This document shows, piece after piece, positions 1 to 11,704 of a stretch of DNA of 64,000 nt. The position numbers and the translations under genes are program-made. Under the pieces are notes generated by a model, which saw nothing but the letters and a program-made list of their open reading frames with translations, was not told the origin of the DNA and searched no databases. Numbering within the stretch: the first letter of the stretch is position 1; the number at the start of each line of letters is the position of its first letter. Source of the stretch: Rhea pennata (taxonomy: Eukaryota; Chordata; Aves; Rheiformes; Rheidae). The DNA lies in NCBI RefSeq assembly GCF_028389875.1, contig NC_084669.1, forward strand, positions 5,293,501 through 5,357,500, given 5' to 3'.

Positions 1-248
1 ACATCATGCCATTTCTCTGCACAAGTTTCCCCTGAAGTTGTCAGTTATGATCTTATTACCTACATTTTAATTTAAACTTCCACAAAATGTTGCGTGACAT
101 CAGTAATTTTATGCTCAATTTTCAACATATCTAGAGAAAAAAAAAAAAACACATACAAACACTCACCACCCTGCCTGGAATAGCATTATTTTATTTGTCT
201 TCTTGTTTTTTGTTTCTCAAGATTACACCTTTTAAAGACTATGGCAAT

Positions 249-280
<32 letters not shown>

Positions 281-1197
281 CCAGGAAAATGGCTGGCTGA
301 AACAGAGGAAGGCCCATGTCACACATACTCCACATGCATGTAAAGTCTGTTGTAAACTATCCAATCTTAATGAAAGCTTGTATTAACACTTTAAAAGATA
401 CCCATAGCCTAAAAATCCTACCCGTATACAAGTCACTGCTATGCCTTATAAGTTATATTTATCATTGTATCCTGGGTCACACCAATAAACTGGAAAGCAT
501 GCAGTCCTGTATTAAAATCATGCTGGTATTAGACAATTTCTCCACTGTAGCAGCTGAAAGCCTTGGTAACATGAGAAAATGCAAGACTAAACATTTAAAA
601 AAGTATCAGTGCTTCAAAGGAAATGTTCCCTCTGGACTGTTTAATAAAATCCAGATTATGTTACTTTCCACCACCCTTAATTGCACTAAAGAATACCTTA
701 ACTCTGAAAGTAGTCCTGTTTATTTCATGTGATTAATTTTAAGAAGTTCAGAAGATACTAATAAGCATTAGCTAGACTGGTAGTTTCTAGTACTGTAGGT
801 TTGCTGTAAAAAGCTGGCCATGGTATATTTCAGGTCTGTTTACAATTACATCTTACCACACAATCATATACGACTATACAAGAGATATCTCATGTTTCTC
901 TGCCTCAGATAAAAGTTTATTAGTACGAGCAAACAGCAAAGGAAGTTTAGGTCAAGGGTTACTACAACAGTTAGAGCTTTGTTTATAGCTACGTAGTGAA
1001 GAGAGAAAGTCAGTTTAGTAAACAGTAAGTAGCCTTGTTTCTGTCAGGTTATTTTGAAGACTGCATCATCACTCATCAAGAGCACAGATTTTGAAAATCA
1101 GTTACACAGTAACAGAAACTTAGCGAACATCCCCAACTATCAACAACAGCAGGGCTTAAATTATATTCCTGTCACAGGAAGGAAGTTAATTTCTTAC
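1..1197 (-). other. TACC2: TACC2 intron (left edge)
   Basis: AT-rich non-coding DNA downstream of the second TACC2 coding exon. It holds a 30-nt poly(A) run at 250-279. I see no further exon with supported splice sites; the short open frames here have no recognisable similarity. Confidence 0.6.
250..279. repeat. poly(A) run, 30 nt
   Basis: Uninterrupted A homopolymer in TACC2 intronic DNA. No recognisable SINE or LINE body is attached to its left, so I do not call it a retrotransposon tail. Confidence 0.9.
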
Positions 1198-1370
1198 CTT
1201 GTGGGTCCTGGATTTAATGGGGAGATACTCTCAGCCAGTGGCACAACTGTAGGAAGATGATCTGAGATGTTTTGACCTCCAGATCTTTCTACACTCTTTT
1301 CCTGAGTGTTCCTTTTTATATCCTGCCCATTACCAGGAAGCTGGCCTGATTCTGAATCTTGTGGACTGCT
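1198..1370 (-). CDS. TACC2: TACC2 second coding exon
   Basis: The exon is bounded by a TTCATTCCAG acceptor and a GTAAGA donor. It is 173 nt, entered in phase 0 and left in phase 2. It reads SSPQDSESGQLPGNGQDIKR and then a serine/proline-rich stretch ending SPLNPGPT. The PGN-Q-IKR core is shared with mammalian TACC2. The following exon, which is very large in mammals, is outside the window. An AG 2 nt further in could serve as an alternative acceptor but would break the frame. Confidence 0.85.
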
Positions 1371-4300
1371 CTGGAATGAAAAAGAACAATTTGAACAGCT
1401 ACTGCTGTTTTAGAGAACAGGAAATTTTAGAGAGTAGGTAGCTTAAAGGGTTTTGTTCTGCCTACTGACAGACAACTTCAGTAGACTTCACTACTTTCAT
1501 GGAATTTGCAGGTTCCAAAGCCAAGCCATTTTTTTTTCTAGTTACAGAAAAACAGAAGGAAGTGGTTGAGCCAAAAAATAAATATGAGAAAGAACAGAGA
1601 GAAGAATGCAACAATTGCTCTAAAGCTGCTCAGGGCTTTTACTGACCCAAGGAGGGTATCAGTTTCTCTTTTTTTCCAAGCCTAGCAAATGCTTCCTTGC
1701 TAAGCAAGTTTAAAAAGGAGAAAGGATAGAAACAAGCTATAAACTTTAACACTTGTAACATTAGCAGCATCTTTGGAGTCAAGTTACAAACAAATAAAGC
1801 CAAATTCAATCAAGGCCCCACACTTGAATCCAGCTCTTAAGTTATTTCCCTCCCAATTCAACAATGCTCAGAACTCCTCTGAAATGAAATACTTGATTCT
1901 CTATTATGTTGCATTTCTGTAGTAACAGCTACAGAAATGCTATTATGCTAATTTGGTAATGCTGTATCATCTCTTCTCAAAGGTAAATGCTTACCCGGGA
2001 TTTTCACCAGTAGCTGGAGACATGCCTTTACCTTAGCATTGCTATGTTTTAGTATTGCAAACTTGGTTTTGCTTTAGAGAGCTAGAAGGTAGCAGAGTCT
2101 TGGGCAAGCTGTTACTGTGGTGTACGTGTAAACCCTTGGGGTTCTATCAGTTGCTTACAACAGGTAGGGGCAAATTCCTGATGAATTTATTTGGCAAGAG
2201 TATCTTTAGAAGGCAAAGAAGTGATGATAACAGCTGCTTTGAACAGTATCTGAGCAAATTCTTCAATTATAATAAGAAAACTGGAGGGAAAGAAACATCA
2301 AGCAAAATAAAGTCTGAAGAAGGAAGCTACCTTTTCAAATCCTCTTGCATATCAAGCAATAGTGAAAGGAAGCAAAACTGATTAATCAGATCTTCAACAC
2401 AGTAACACCATCATTTCAAGCATTCTTAGTTGTAATTGTAAAAGCCTAAGGCATTCTTATGGGTAAAGAGATATAAGGACACACTGACCACAAGAGATCT
2501 ATCTTAGAAAAATGTCATAGATGAAAAGCACAGGACACGATTCCGACTAATCTCTTGTTCCCCTAATTTTATTCTCAATTTTAAATTTATACTTTGTTCT
2601 AGGAGTCAGTAAATTTTTGACTGCAGAAAGCTATTATTTATAAAACTGCATTTCTCTGTGTGAACATGGTGTGCTGTCACACAAATAAAGACTTCTCTTT
2701 ATCAGAGCCAGGAGTGAGAGATACCCAGTGGACAAGAAAAGTCCGTGTAACAAGCAATTGAAAAGGTCAGGACAAACTGAAAATATAAAAAGACTTCCTT
2801 TAGGCTTAAGGCAAATTTGATTAACTCTCATATCCTCTGCTTTTCCCCAGAGGATCCCCTTCACTAGAGCTTTGTTTGAAAAATCTCTTTTATCACATCA
2901 CTTTCCGCTGGGATAGACCAAAGGCTCTTGGTTTCATGATTATTAAGCACTTACCCAGCATGTGCTGACATCTGACATTTGAAATATTTATCTAAGTATA
3001 TATGTTGGCCCCAGAAGCACAACATACAGCAAAAGCCTACTAGAACATCTCCAGATTTAAACAAGGAAGTTTGTTTTTTCCAGCCAGAAGACAATAGAGC
3101 TTGCTTAGGTTTGGGAGTTTTGTTTTGGTGCTTTGTTTTGGGAAACATTAGTTTTGTTCGCATGAGTTTTTACGCTCACTTCAGCGAGCATAGCTCTGTG
3201 CATACAGAAAGAACTACGAAAACATGTTATTAAATTAAGTATTGAACAAAACAGTGACTTCTGCGACAACACATAACCCTGCTGGAACATGTCTGTGGCC
3301 CACGTGACAACACTATCCCCACGCCCCAGAGCAGAGCCTTCCCCTCTTGCCTGTTAACCTTATCATTGTTCCAGAGAATGCAGCAGGTCGGAGTGGAAGG
3401 GTATTTCCATCCTGACGGCTGAGGAACTCTCAACTAGATGGGCCTAACTCCATGGAAACCTTTGGGTCAGTATTCAGAGCATGAACTGGACTTGATTCAC
3501 CAGAGAGCAGGGCAAGGACAGGGCAGCGGGCTGGTCAATTCACAGCAAGCCATGTGAGGCAGCCAAGGTGCCATGCTCTAGTCAATGTAGTGTGCCTTCC
3601 TGTGAGAGCTACATTTGGATCAGTCTGGGTGGTGGGTCACAAGAGAATGCTTCACAGTAGCAACTAGGTGAATTATAATCTTCAGGCCACTGTAGACAAA
3701 AATGACATCTTTTCCTGTCCCGGGGCGGGGGGAGAACAGGATAGACAGGCTGAGGAGAACAACAAAGAACCCCAAGAAATTGTCCATATGCCTTCAGCAG
3801 TTGGTGAGAGCAGTGAGAACTAATTATCTTTCCTCCTTTCTACCACTATTGCCATCTCAATTTTGCTTCAGCTGATTCTGGTGCAGGCAGGAAGAACAGC
3901 TCACAGCTCTCTTCAGAAGATGAAAAGCTGCATGTTTTGTCTGCTACTTCTAAAGCCTCTGTCATCTTCCAAGGCATAAAGGAACACAGCAAAGAATTAA
4001 CTCGTTAACCTACTGCACTCTTTGTACCCTCACATTCCTTCTAATTGATCCCTCTCACAAAATCAGCCATTTCGCACAAAGGGCTCCCTTTAGGCTATGC
4101 TACCATCCTCTCTGTTTTACTGGCCCAAAGTCATCCCACTTTCAGAGCCACAGCATCATGTGGATGCCTCCTGCACACAAATCTTTAAAATAAAGCTCCT
4201 TTCTGTAGATCTCCATCCAAAGACAGGAATCCCAAGAGTCACACAATAACCTGAATTTAGTCAGCAAGACAAACTAATTTATGGTATTAGAAGAAACACC

Positions 4301-7300
4301 ACTCAGCAGCTTGTCAGATAATAAACCTAACGGTGTATTGCCATCAAAACTCAAACAACAGTAACAAATATGATGAAACATAACAGTGGTTATACCTGGT
4401 ACTTACAAGCAGTACAATTCTTGCAGGAGAGTTTGAAATTTTAACAGAGTTAGGCTATTTTAACTTCTATTTCCTGGGTCTGACACTTTACAACATGGGG
4501 TCAGAATCTTTTGGTAGAAATTTGCTTGATTATATTTTCACTGTGTAACTCCATAATACACAAGCAGGCTACTCAGCATATACATTTTAAATAAACTCTA
4601 CACCTGATGCTTTACCATCTGTTACATCAAGGCTTAAAAGAAAAACACAGTGAATGGGGCAAGTAGACAAGGAGAATGATAGCAGCAATATATGTCTCAT
4701 AAATTTAGCTAGATGCACAACGTGAAGATCACACCGAACATTTTCCATAAATTGGTGTGAAGTTTTTTTCTCCTTTTAATTGCTTTTTGCTTTTAGTGAT
4801 CTCCTGTTTAAAGGGACACAGTCCAACTCACAGCTATCCCTGAGCAACTGTAATTGGCTAGAGAAAAATCTAATTCTTGTTCTGACAAACATGACCAAAT
4901 TTAACATATATTAAAAAAAACCTGTCTATATAACATAACTCCTGCAGGAGCAGGGAGGAGTTTGAATTATTGACACACCTGTTCCTTTCTTCCCAGGCTG
5001 TTAGGTGTTTGAATGATCAAAAAATAAAGTTATCCTTTCACCTAGCCTGGCAAGAGCACATATGGCCAGGAAATATTTTCAAGAGAAGGTTAAAGGAGGA
5101 TTTTAATAATAATATAAAAATAAATCTTAGTGTAGATGTTTAAATGAAGGAGAGACTATTAACTTTCTAAGAGATAGAAAAGCTTTAAATATGGTTATTT
5201 ACATTCAAGGTACTAGTTTAGACTCACAGGCCATGTTCCTTTGTGATGACTATTCCAGCCATCAAAAAAAAACTCCAAATTTAATTTCTCTCAAGTTCTT
5301 CAAATTTAACATACAAAGTTATTCAAATCAGTAGCTGACTTAGCTTTGCAGAACTATTTTTAATGAACATCTGTGAAAACAATTATAAAGACTACAAAAG
5401 TATCATCAGAAAGCTGTTATTAGAGAAATTACCATTGAGGTTTCAATACATACAAACTCTGAAGTGAATTTACTATAAGAAGCTTGCAACTAATTTCACT
5501 TTATATTCAGTTCATATGTGGCATAACTTTTTATAATCTCAAAGTCTTAAACTGTATTAGTTAAAAGATTTAAACAAAAACTGTTGAGAATCTATTAAAA
5601 ATCAGAATATAATTATTTAAGTGTAGGATAATGAAAAAAGTTTTTCACAGAGACTATACAAACAACAGAGGAACATAAAACCTATATTTTTTTCCTTTGT
5701 GTCTGAACCATATTTAAATGAATAAATCTATTTCTCCTGAAATACACAATGTACTTTGCACTAAACCTTTCCACAAACATTAGACTCTCTGAAAGAACAC
5801 AAAATAAATCTACAGAATCATTTTACTTTTCTGATGTCTTTGAACAGGAGCTTAGAAGTTTAAAAAGAAAACTCTATTAACTCTGTAGCCAAAAGGATTA
5901 GGTGAGCTGCCATACCCTGGCTAGAGTTATCATACCAGAAAGAAATTCCTTTAATGCTACATGGGAGCCTGTTCACAGCACAGCTCCCAAAACCCAGACT
6001 CTGCTCCTGATTCAAAGCCATAGCAACAGCGTTACGCGCTGCTACAGCACTGTGTTTCCCAACAAGCCACCAGGCTCCTGATCATACAGTACAAAACAGA
6101 TCTGCTCTTAGAACCTAGTATTCACATCCAACCACCGCCCCCCCCCCCCAACACGCATACACACCCAAAAAAGTGAATTCCCTTAATTTCCCTTTCTACT
6201 TTCTCTCAAGGCTGTGTGCTTTTACATTTCCACTCTGCAACATTCCTCCATTAAACACATCCTTTTATAGCAGTTGCTGGAACATGCCATAACTCTGACT
6301 GTAGCTGAAAGTAATCTTTGGAGAGTTACATTAAGTTTCCATGCTCCCTAACTCCCTGTGCTCACTGGAGGGTGGGGGGGACTGGAACAAGCCTCTGAAA
6401 GTCTCTATCAATAAACCAGAACTTACCTTTATTTTTTCTCCACATCTTCCACTACAAATTATTTTTTACAGGGGGAGAGGGGGTTTAAAGCTTGCCTGTT
6501 GCAAGCCTCAGCGTGTTCACTCCAAGCCACCCACTTCCTCCACAGGGGCAGTGGAGGCAGCAACGCGAGTGCAGGTGGACGCCGGGAAGCGGTGCGAAGG
6601 TCAGCCCATGGCGCCCAGGCTCGGATTTCAGGAACGACTGCCAAGCTGACCGAACCAGGAGGACGAACATACGGTCCCCGGTAAGGACAGCAGCCACACA
6701 CCTCCCCAGCCAAACGCCTCACACGAGCGTGACTTAGCAGGCTATTACCAGGCAAAAAAAGTGTACCCACGTGCACTCATCGAGAAGGCTCCACTGCAAT
6801 ATTTTGCATCTAATCTGTTGCTCTTTTCACTGCAGGACTGACTGTAGAGAAGGCAGTGGAAGTTATTCATTCAAAGCCTTAATCTGTAGGCTGTTCCTCA
6901 TTCTTTTTACTACACTTCAGTATTAAATTCCCTTAAAATTGAAACTGAGACATCACAGAATAGCTTGCAGTGGTTCCTAACACACCCAAGTTAACATAAC
7001 AGTTTCTGAAACCTCCACCTAATGCCCTGACACCTACTAGAAATCACTACCAACGAAACATAAGAATCCCAGTCTGTTCTAGCAAAGTGGATAGAAGAAA
7101 AATTTTCAAGGTTAAATACTGTAATTCTTTTGTAAAATTGTACAGGTCACAGTTGGGAAATCATACCTGTAAAATAGCTCTTGTAATTTTTTAGGATAGA
7201 GCAGTTTTAAGTTTTTTTTTTTTTTTTTTTTTTTTTTTGTCTTGTAGCTTTTCCTGCCTTTCTACAGGCACTGTAATTGGTTAGAAAGCTAGATTTTTCA

Positions 7301-10300
7301 CTGTTTGTATCTTTAGCAGTTGAGAAAATAGTATTTAGATAACCAGTGGATATTGCTGTAACAACCAGACCTTATCAATCAAATCAATAAACACTGGTCA
7401 ACAAAATTACTGTTTGCAAGATGTTTAAGTAACTGGTTACTGACAATTAGGCCAGGCTTGACCATCATATGATGGTCAAGACCTGAAGAACTACACACGA
7501 GATTTGGTTTTGTCACATCACAAGAGAGCCAAACTCTGCTTTTAATAAATTGTTACAGCAGTCTGCGTTATTTAGCACCCGCCCATTGCTGATAACAGTT
7601 CAGGTAAAGCAGTTTAGAGAGTGTTATGACCATGAATACTTCTGAGATTTTTGCCCTTAAAGCTGATGAAAGACCAAACATCATGACTTATTAATTACAT
7701 GAACATATCTACAAAATGATCATATAAGAAAAGCAAAAAGTCTTTGTCCTTATGGGAGATTCCACAGAGAATTTTACAGTGTCAGTCTTTTTTTAAACAG
7801 TAATCGGCTCTTGCTTTTAGCTTGGTTTATTGTCTCCCACTGGAAAAAATTTTAGGTTCATGCCATTTCTAATTAAAAAACTAGAAGAGCCAGGAATGCA
7901 AAAAATGTCATTTAGTAGAGTTCTCATATAAGCTGCTGCTTCCTACTAATGAAACAGAGAATGGCAACTGCAGTAGAGTAATGAGTATTTGAATATTCTG
8001 GTTATAACTCTTTATTGTAAGTACTTATCATCTTTTCTTAATGGAAAATAAGTTGCTTTTCCTCAAGCAAAATAAATTCAAACCTACAGAAATGGCTCTG
8101 GCTGCAAATGTAAACATCAACATTGTTTCATATATATATTTAGTCACAATCTTTCCCTTGGTTTAGCATTCTTAACAGAATACACAATTTCCTCTCAGCT
8201 AAGGCAAGAGTAGCTCAGACCTTCAGGCTTCATTGTTCATGTTTAGGATCCTTCCAGCCTACTAAGAGCATTGAAATGTTTATCTTCAGATCCTCATAAC
8301 ATCAACATAAGTGTCTTCTCAACAACTTGCTATGTTTCAGCTTCTTGCTGTTCATTCTGTGAGAACACATATAGCAGATGAATGAGTCTGCGCCAGGCTA
8401 AATGAAAGACAGCTATATAGCTGGCTTCATGGTTCTTGTCAAGAACTACTCCTTCCTCACCTTCAGTCTTTCTTCTATTTGTGCTCAGTAGGAAGAGGAA
8501 AATTCCCAGTTATCCTAGTAACTCCAGAAGTCTTACCACAGCTTTTTATCTTCTTTCATCCCCTTGCTGACAGTTGGATGAAGGCCTGAGGAGTACCTAA
8601 AACACTTTCTTAAAGGTAGTAAGTGTATGAGATGGAGCGTAGGATAGAGGCGATAATCTTGGGGAGAAAACCTGCATCACATAATTTTCAATTTCAATAT
8701 CATTTTAGCTAAAACAAAATTCTGATAAATGTTTCTTAGTAGCCTAACAATAAAAATTTTTGAGAGGATGCTGCTAGATTTATATCAATTCCTATTAGGA
8801 AAATTCTCTCTAAATTGAGATCTAGAATCTGCTGTGCTCATCAGCTGATAGTGTTTGCTTGTCTAGCAGTTACTAACTACCCTTAGCTGTGGAAAATGTT
8901 GGAAAAGATCCAACATTTTCACATCATTTCTAAATAGAGAACTGTAATTAATATATAGAGAGCTTTTTCATAAATGGAGAATATTTTTCCTTTTCACCTG
9001 TACTCATAAATGCACATTTCCTGTTAGAAAAGGTGGTGGCTTTACAAACGCAAAGAAAGCTTTAACCATTAATTCAAGGGAAGGGAAGGAATGGTCTTCC
9101 AACTTCCTTATTACTATGCTTTCAAGTTAATACCCCAAAATAACTTTGCTTCTTCTTTCATCCCCACCATTTTCATTCTAAAGGCAAGATGACAATAAGT
9201 ATAATAATTAAGCAGTGTGGTGAGAAGGGTCCCAGAACTTACATGCATGGATGGATGTATAATACTCTGAAAACAGGCAGTGTTCTTTTTGTTTAAATTC
9301 AAACAAATACTTGGCATTACTCACCACAGAAATTTAATATGGGACCTGTACTATTTTTCTTTGAAAGTAAGCATTAATGAATATGGTGCCAGGATGTATG
9401 CTGGATTTGTGTAAGTGTCACTAATGGGCACATTGGCCTATAGCTTACTGCCACCCTCTTCTATGGAAATGTTGATTAAAATGATGTGGAACAATTCTAC
9501 TGTCCCATGTACTCACAATGTGCAATGGATTACATGGGAAAAGAAATGAAATAAAATAAGAATTTAGAGTGTAAAAGAGGTGAATACTGTCAACACAATA
9601 TGCTAAAAGAAAAGACCAGGCAGGATAACAGTTTATCTAATTAAAACCCTACTGGCAAAATTATTATGTAGAAAATTGGCAATGTATTTTTGTTCACAGT
9701 TGAATATTAACAATGTAATGCTTTTGCATTATTTAAAAGGTGAGCCAACATACAGTACAAGCACTAGCGCTCACAGGAATATGCCCAATTATCACCCACA
9801 GAAACTGAAGGCTGGAAAACTGCCTGCTAATGTGCCTGATGTATTATCTGTTGATCCTCATAACACTGGAATGTGAAAGAAGAACCATGCCAATTAACTA
9901 GATCCATCATTTCTGTATAAGCATGAGGAAGCTGAAACACATGAAGAAGTAATAACGCAGAATGTGCAGCAGTCAGATTTGTTTAGAACAATTAAATGGA
10001 GAAGCCCTAGCAAGAACACAGCATGACATTTCAGACAGACAAACTCTTCAGAAGTTATGGCCTCTCAAGCAAGTGTGCAGCTGTTGCCTATCTTACGTAT
10101 TTCAAGGTAAAAAAACAAACAAGAAAGATTGGAGATTACATAATCACAGAATGGTTAAGGTTGGAAGGCACCTCATCTAGTCCAACCTCCCTGCTCAAGC
10201 AGGGTTACCTAGAGCACATGCACAGGATCGTGTCCAGGAAGCTTTTGAGTATCTCCAGAGAAGGAGACTCCACAACCTCTCTGGGCAACCTGTTCTAGGC

Positions 10301-11588
10301 AGTGCATTTGGATGGATGATGATGTGTCTAATGGGCAGTGCAACAGCTGAGATCTTCTGGAGTTCCAGAAATACTTTTCAGAGTTTCTCCACTAAAAGGA
10401 GGTAGATCTGTATTTCCCCTAATAAAGGCTGGATATTTAGGGTCAATTTGGGTTAAAATGCTGTTTTAGATTTGTTTCTTTCAGTTTAAATACATTTCAA
10501 TTTATATGGAGTTTTGCTTTTCAAGGAAAATGCATCTTAACAGTAGCTTATATTTAATTCAGCATAAGCCCAGCATGCTGTGCCACTGACAGAGATCCTT
10601 GTTTGGAATAAACTTTGCCATCCTAATAGGACAGGGCACAAACCTAAAATCTCTCAGCAACTCAGGCTTCATGTACCACCAAAGCAAAGCAGAACATAGT
10701 TAGTCTCAATGTAAATTAACTTTGTTAAATATACTGCTGGCTCCAGCCTTATTTTATCTATTTATTACCTTTGCTTATTATTACTAAATTCAGTTTCTAT
10801 TCTCCTCAGAGCAGTTTGTATCTTTACTTTTTCTGTAACTGCCTACTATATTCTTCATAGCAGAACATTTACTCCATAGATCCTCTCTTTTATTAAGTTC
10901 TAAACTTAGCACAGTCTCCCCTCTTTGATGTAAACCATATGTACAGATTCTGTATGACTCAGCTGAGAGCTAGAACTGGGGAATGTTGTTGCCTGATAAA
11001 TATATAAACAAAAACAACTCATGTCAATTGGTACTGACTATAACAACAAAACCCACTGCTCTATTTTAATTGTGATACAGTGGGAAGGAAAGCTAGCATG
11101 CAAAGAAGGTTGAATACAGGCCATTTTTTCTAAAGAGAGATTGCTACCAAAGGAAAAAAACAGATTTTTTTTTTTACGACTTGCTGAAAACATAAATGTA
11201 GCTGCTTGCAAATTTGCAGTGTCAAAAAAAAAAAAAAAAAACAAAAAACAAAAAAAAAAACCCAAACCCAAAACAAAAACAAAAAAAGCCCAAAGCAGAT
11301 GCACAACAAAAAGTACAGCCAAGCCTGATGCTAACTTTTTGAAATTCAAAGTATACCCCCAGGACACATAGTAGTGTCACTGCTGAAGAAAAAACAAACA
11401 AACCAAATGCTGCCCTCCCTCAATTACTTTCAGTAATACTTAGATATCAGGAGTGTAACTGAGAGCAGAACATAAATGTGAGGTAAGAGGCCAATGAAAT
11501 TAATTTCTGTGAGCTTTGATGCAGGGTAGCAGGGAGAGGAAATAAACACACTCACCTGGTTTTCTGCACTACTGTTCTCATTGCCCAT
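1198..11588 (-). CDS. TACC2: TACC2, 5' coding part (two exons; gene continues left of window)
   Basis: Transforming acidic coiled-coil protein 2 is a centrosome- and spindle-associated protein; its C-terminal TACC coiled coil recruits microtubule regulators. Two coding exons are visible on the minus strand: 11588-11556 and 1370-1198, separated by a 10.2-kb intron with GTGAGT donor and TTCCAG acceptor. The start reads MGNENSSAENQ, close to the conserved TACC2 N-terminus (MGNENSTSDNQ in human). The next exon carries PGNGQDIKRNTQEKS, matching the PGNSQNIKRKQQ region of human TACC2. The predicted 68-residue piece is polar and low in structure, as expected for this end. The SDP repeats and the TACC domain are not in the window. 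Minus-strand orientation, divergent from NSMCE4A, matches the human gene order. The identification is firm from the N-terminal match, but isoform structure upstream is unknown. Confidence 0.88.
6427..6745 (-). promoter_or_regulatory. CpG-dense patch with minus-strand splice donor; candidate internal TACC2 promoter/first exon
   Basis: About 190 bp (6555-6735) carries well over a dozen CpGs while the surrounding intron is CpG-poor. On the minus strand the patch runs into AATAAAG|GTAAGT, a near-consensus donor (exon end 6427). That is what an alternative non-coding first exon of TACC2 would look like. On the plus strand a pyrimidine-rich TTTTTTACAG acceptor (exon start 6472) and a CCG|GTAAGG donor (6680) could equally frame a lncRNA exon. 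TACC2 is known to use several promoters in mammals; that this is one of them is inference. Confidence 0.35.
7212..7238. repeat. poly(T) run, 27 nt
   Basis: Uninterrupted T homopolymer within the large TACC2 intron. No repeat body is recognisable next to it. Confidence 0.9.
7457..7480. repeat. 24-bp perfect palindrome
   Basis: The half-site CTTGACCATCAT is followed immediately by its exact reverse complement with no spacer. Flanking CAGG and CCTG extend the pairing across a one-base bulge. It could extrude as a cruciform or act as a dimeric protein site; no function is known to me. Confidence 0.9.
8892..8920. repeat. Inverted repeat, 11-bp arms, 7-nt loop
   Basis: Arms GAAAATGTTGG and CCAACATTTTC are exact complements around AAAAGAT. 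The outer TGTG and CACA continue the stem past a single bulged G. It lies in the TACC2 intron with no associated gene. Confidence 0.8.
10141..10305 (-). mobile_element. CR1 LINE 3' fragment (5'-truncated)
   Basis: The plus strand reads as the reverse complement of a CR1 3' end: AATCACAGAATGGTTAAGG at the left edge, then TTGGAAGG, AGTCCAACCTCCCTGCTCAA and GACTCCACAACCTCTCTGGG. Similarity fades after about 10305, so only some 165 bp of the 3' end are present, which is the usual result of 5' truncation. Its terminus and sequence differ from the larger copy at 16.1-17.3 kb, suggesting a different CR1 subfamily. There is no coding capacity. Confidence 0.9.
11224..11286. repeat. A-rich low-complexity tract
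   Basis: Runs of A broken by single C or CCC, (CA5-10)-like, about 270 bp from the TACC2 start exon. Simple sequence only. Confidence 0.85.
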
Positions 11589-11632
11589 TTTGTTGCTGAA
11601 GTCCAGTATTACACAGCACTAAAGAAACAACA
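11556..11632 (-). CDS. TACC2: TACC2 start-codon exon (5'UTR plus 11 codons)
   Basis: Coding part is 11588-11556 (MGNENSSAENQ), ending in CAG followed by a GTGAGT donor at 11555-11550. The ATG has a strong context, with A at -3 and G at +4. A TTTCTTATTTCTTCCAG acceptor upstream suggests that the exon begins near 11632 and that at least one non-coding exon lies further right on the same strand. The exon ends in phase 0, which fits the next exon. Confidence 0.87.
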
Positions 11633-11662
11633 CTGGAAGAAATAAGAAACCGGTGAGTCTTC

Positions 11663-11670
11663 TATATATA

Positions 11671-11702
<32 letters not shown>
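11663..11702. repeat. (TA)n followed by 29-nt poly(A)
   Basis: Six or so TA units run into A at 11674-11702. The tract lies just upstream (minus strand) of the predicted TACC2 start-exon acceptor, where it would be a T-rich stretch about 40 nt before the acceptor. Confidence 0.85.

Positions 11703-11704
<2 letters not shown>

Larger units (their letters stand above)
1371..11555 (-). other. TACC2: TACC2 intron between the first two coding exons
   Basis: A 10.2-kb AT-rich intron. It contains a C run (6138-6149), a CpG-dense patch (about 6540-6735), a 27-nt T run (7212-7238), a 24-bp perfect palindrome (7457-7480), an 11-bp-arm hairpin (8892-8920), a CR1 fragment (10141-10305) and an A-rich stretch (11224-11286). 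No other coding exon is supported. Confidence 0.7.

Noticed and set aside
6341..6776. Five overlapping open frames of 61-105 codons in the CpG patch
   Set aside because: They contradict each other in frame and strand and resemble no known protein. The patch is better read as a possible promoter or non-coding exon.
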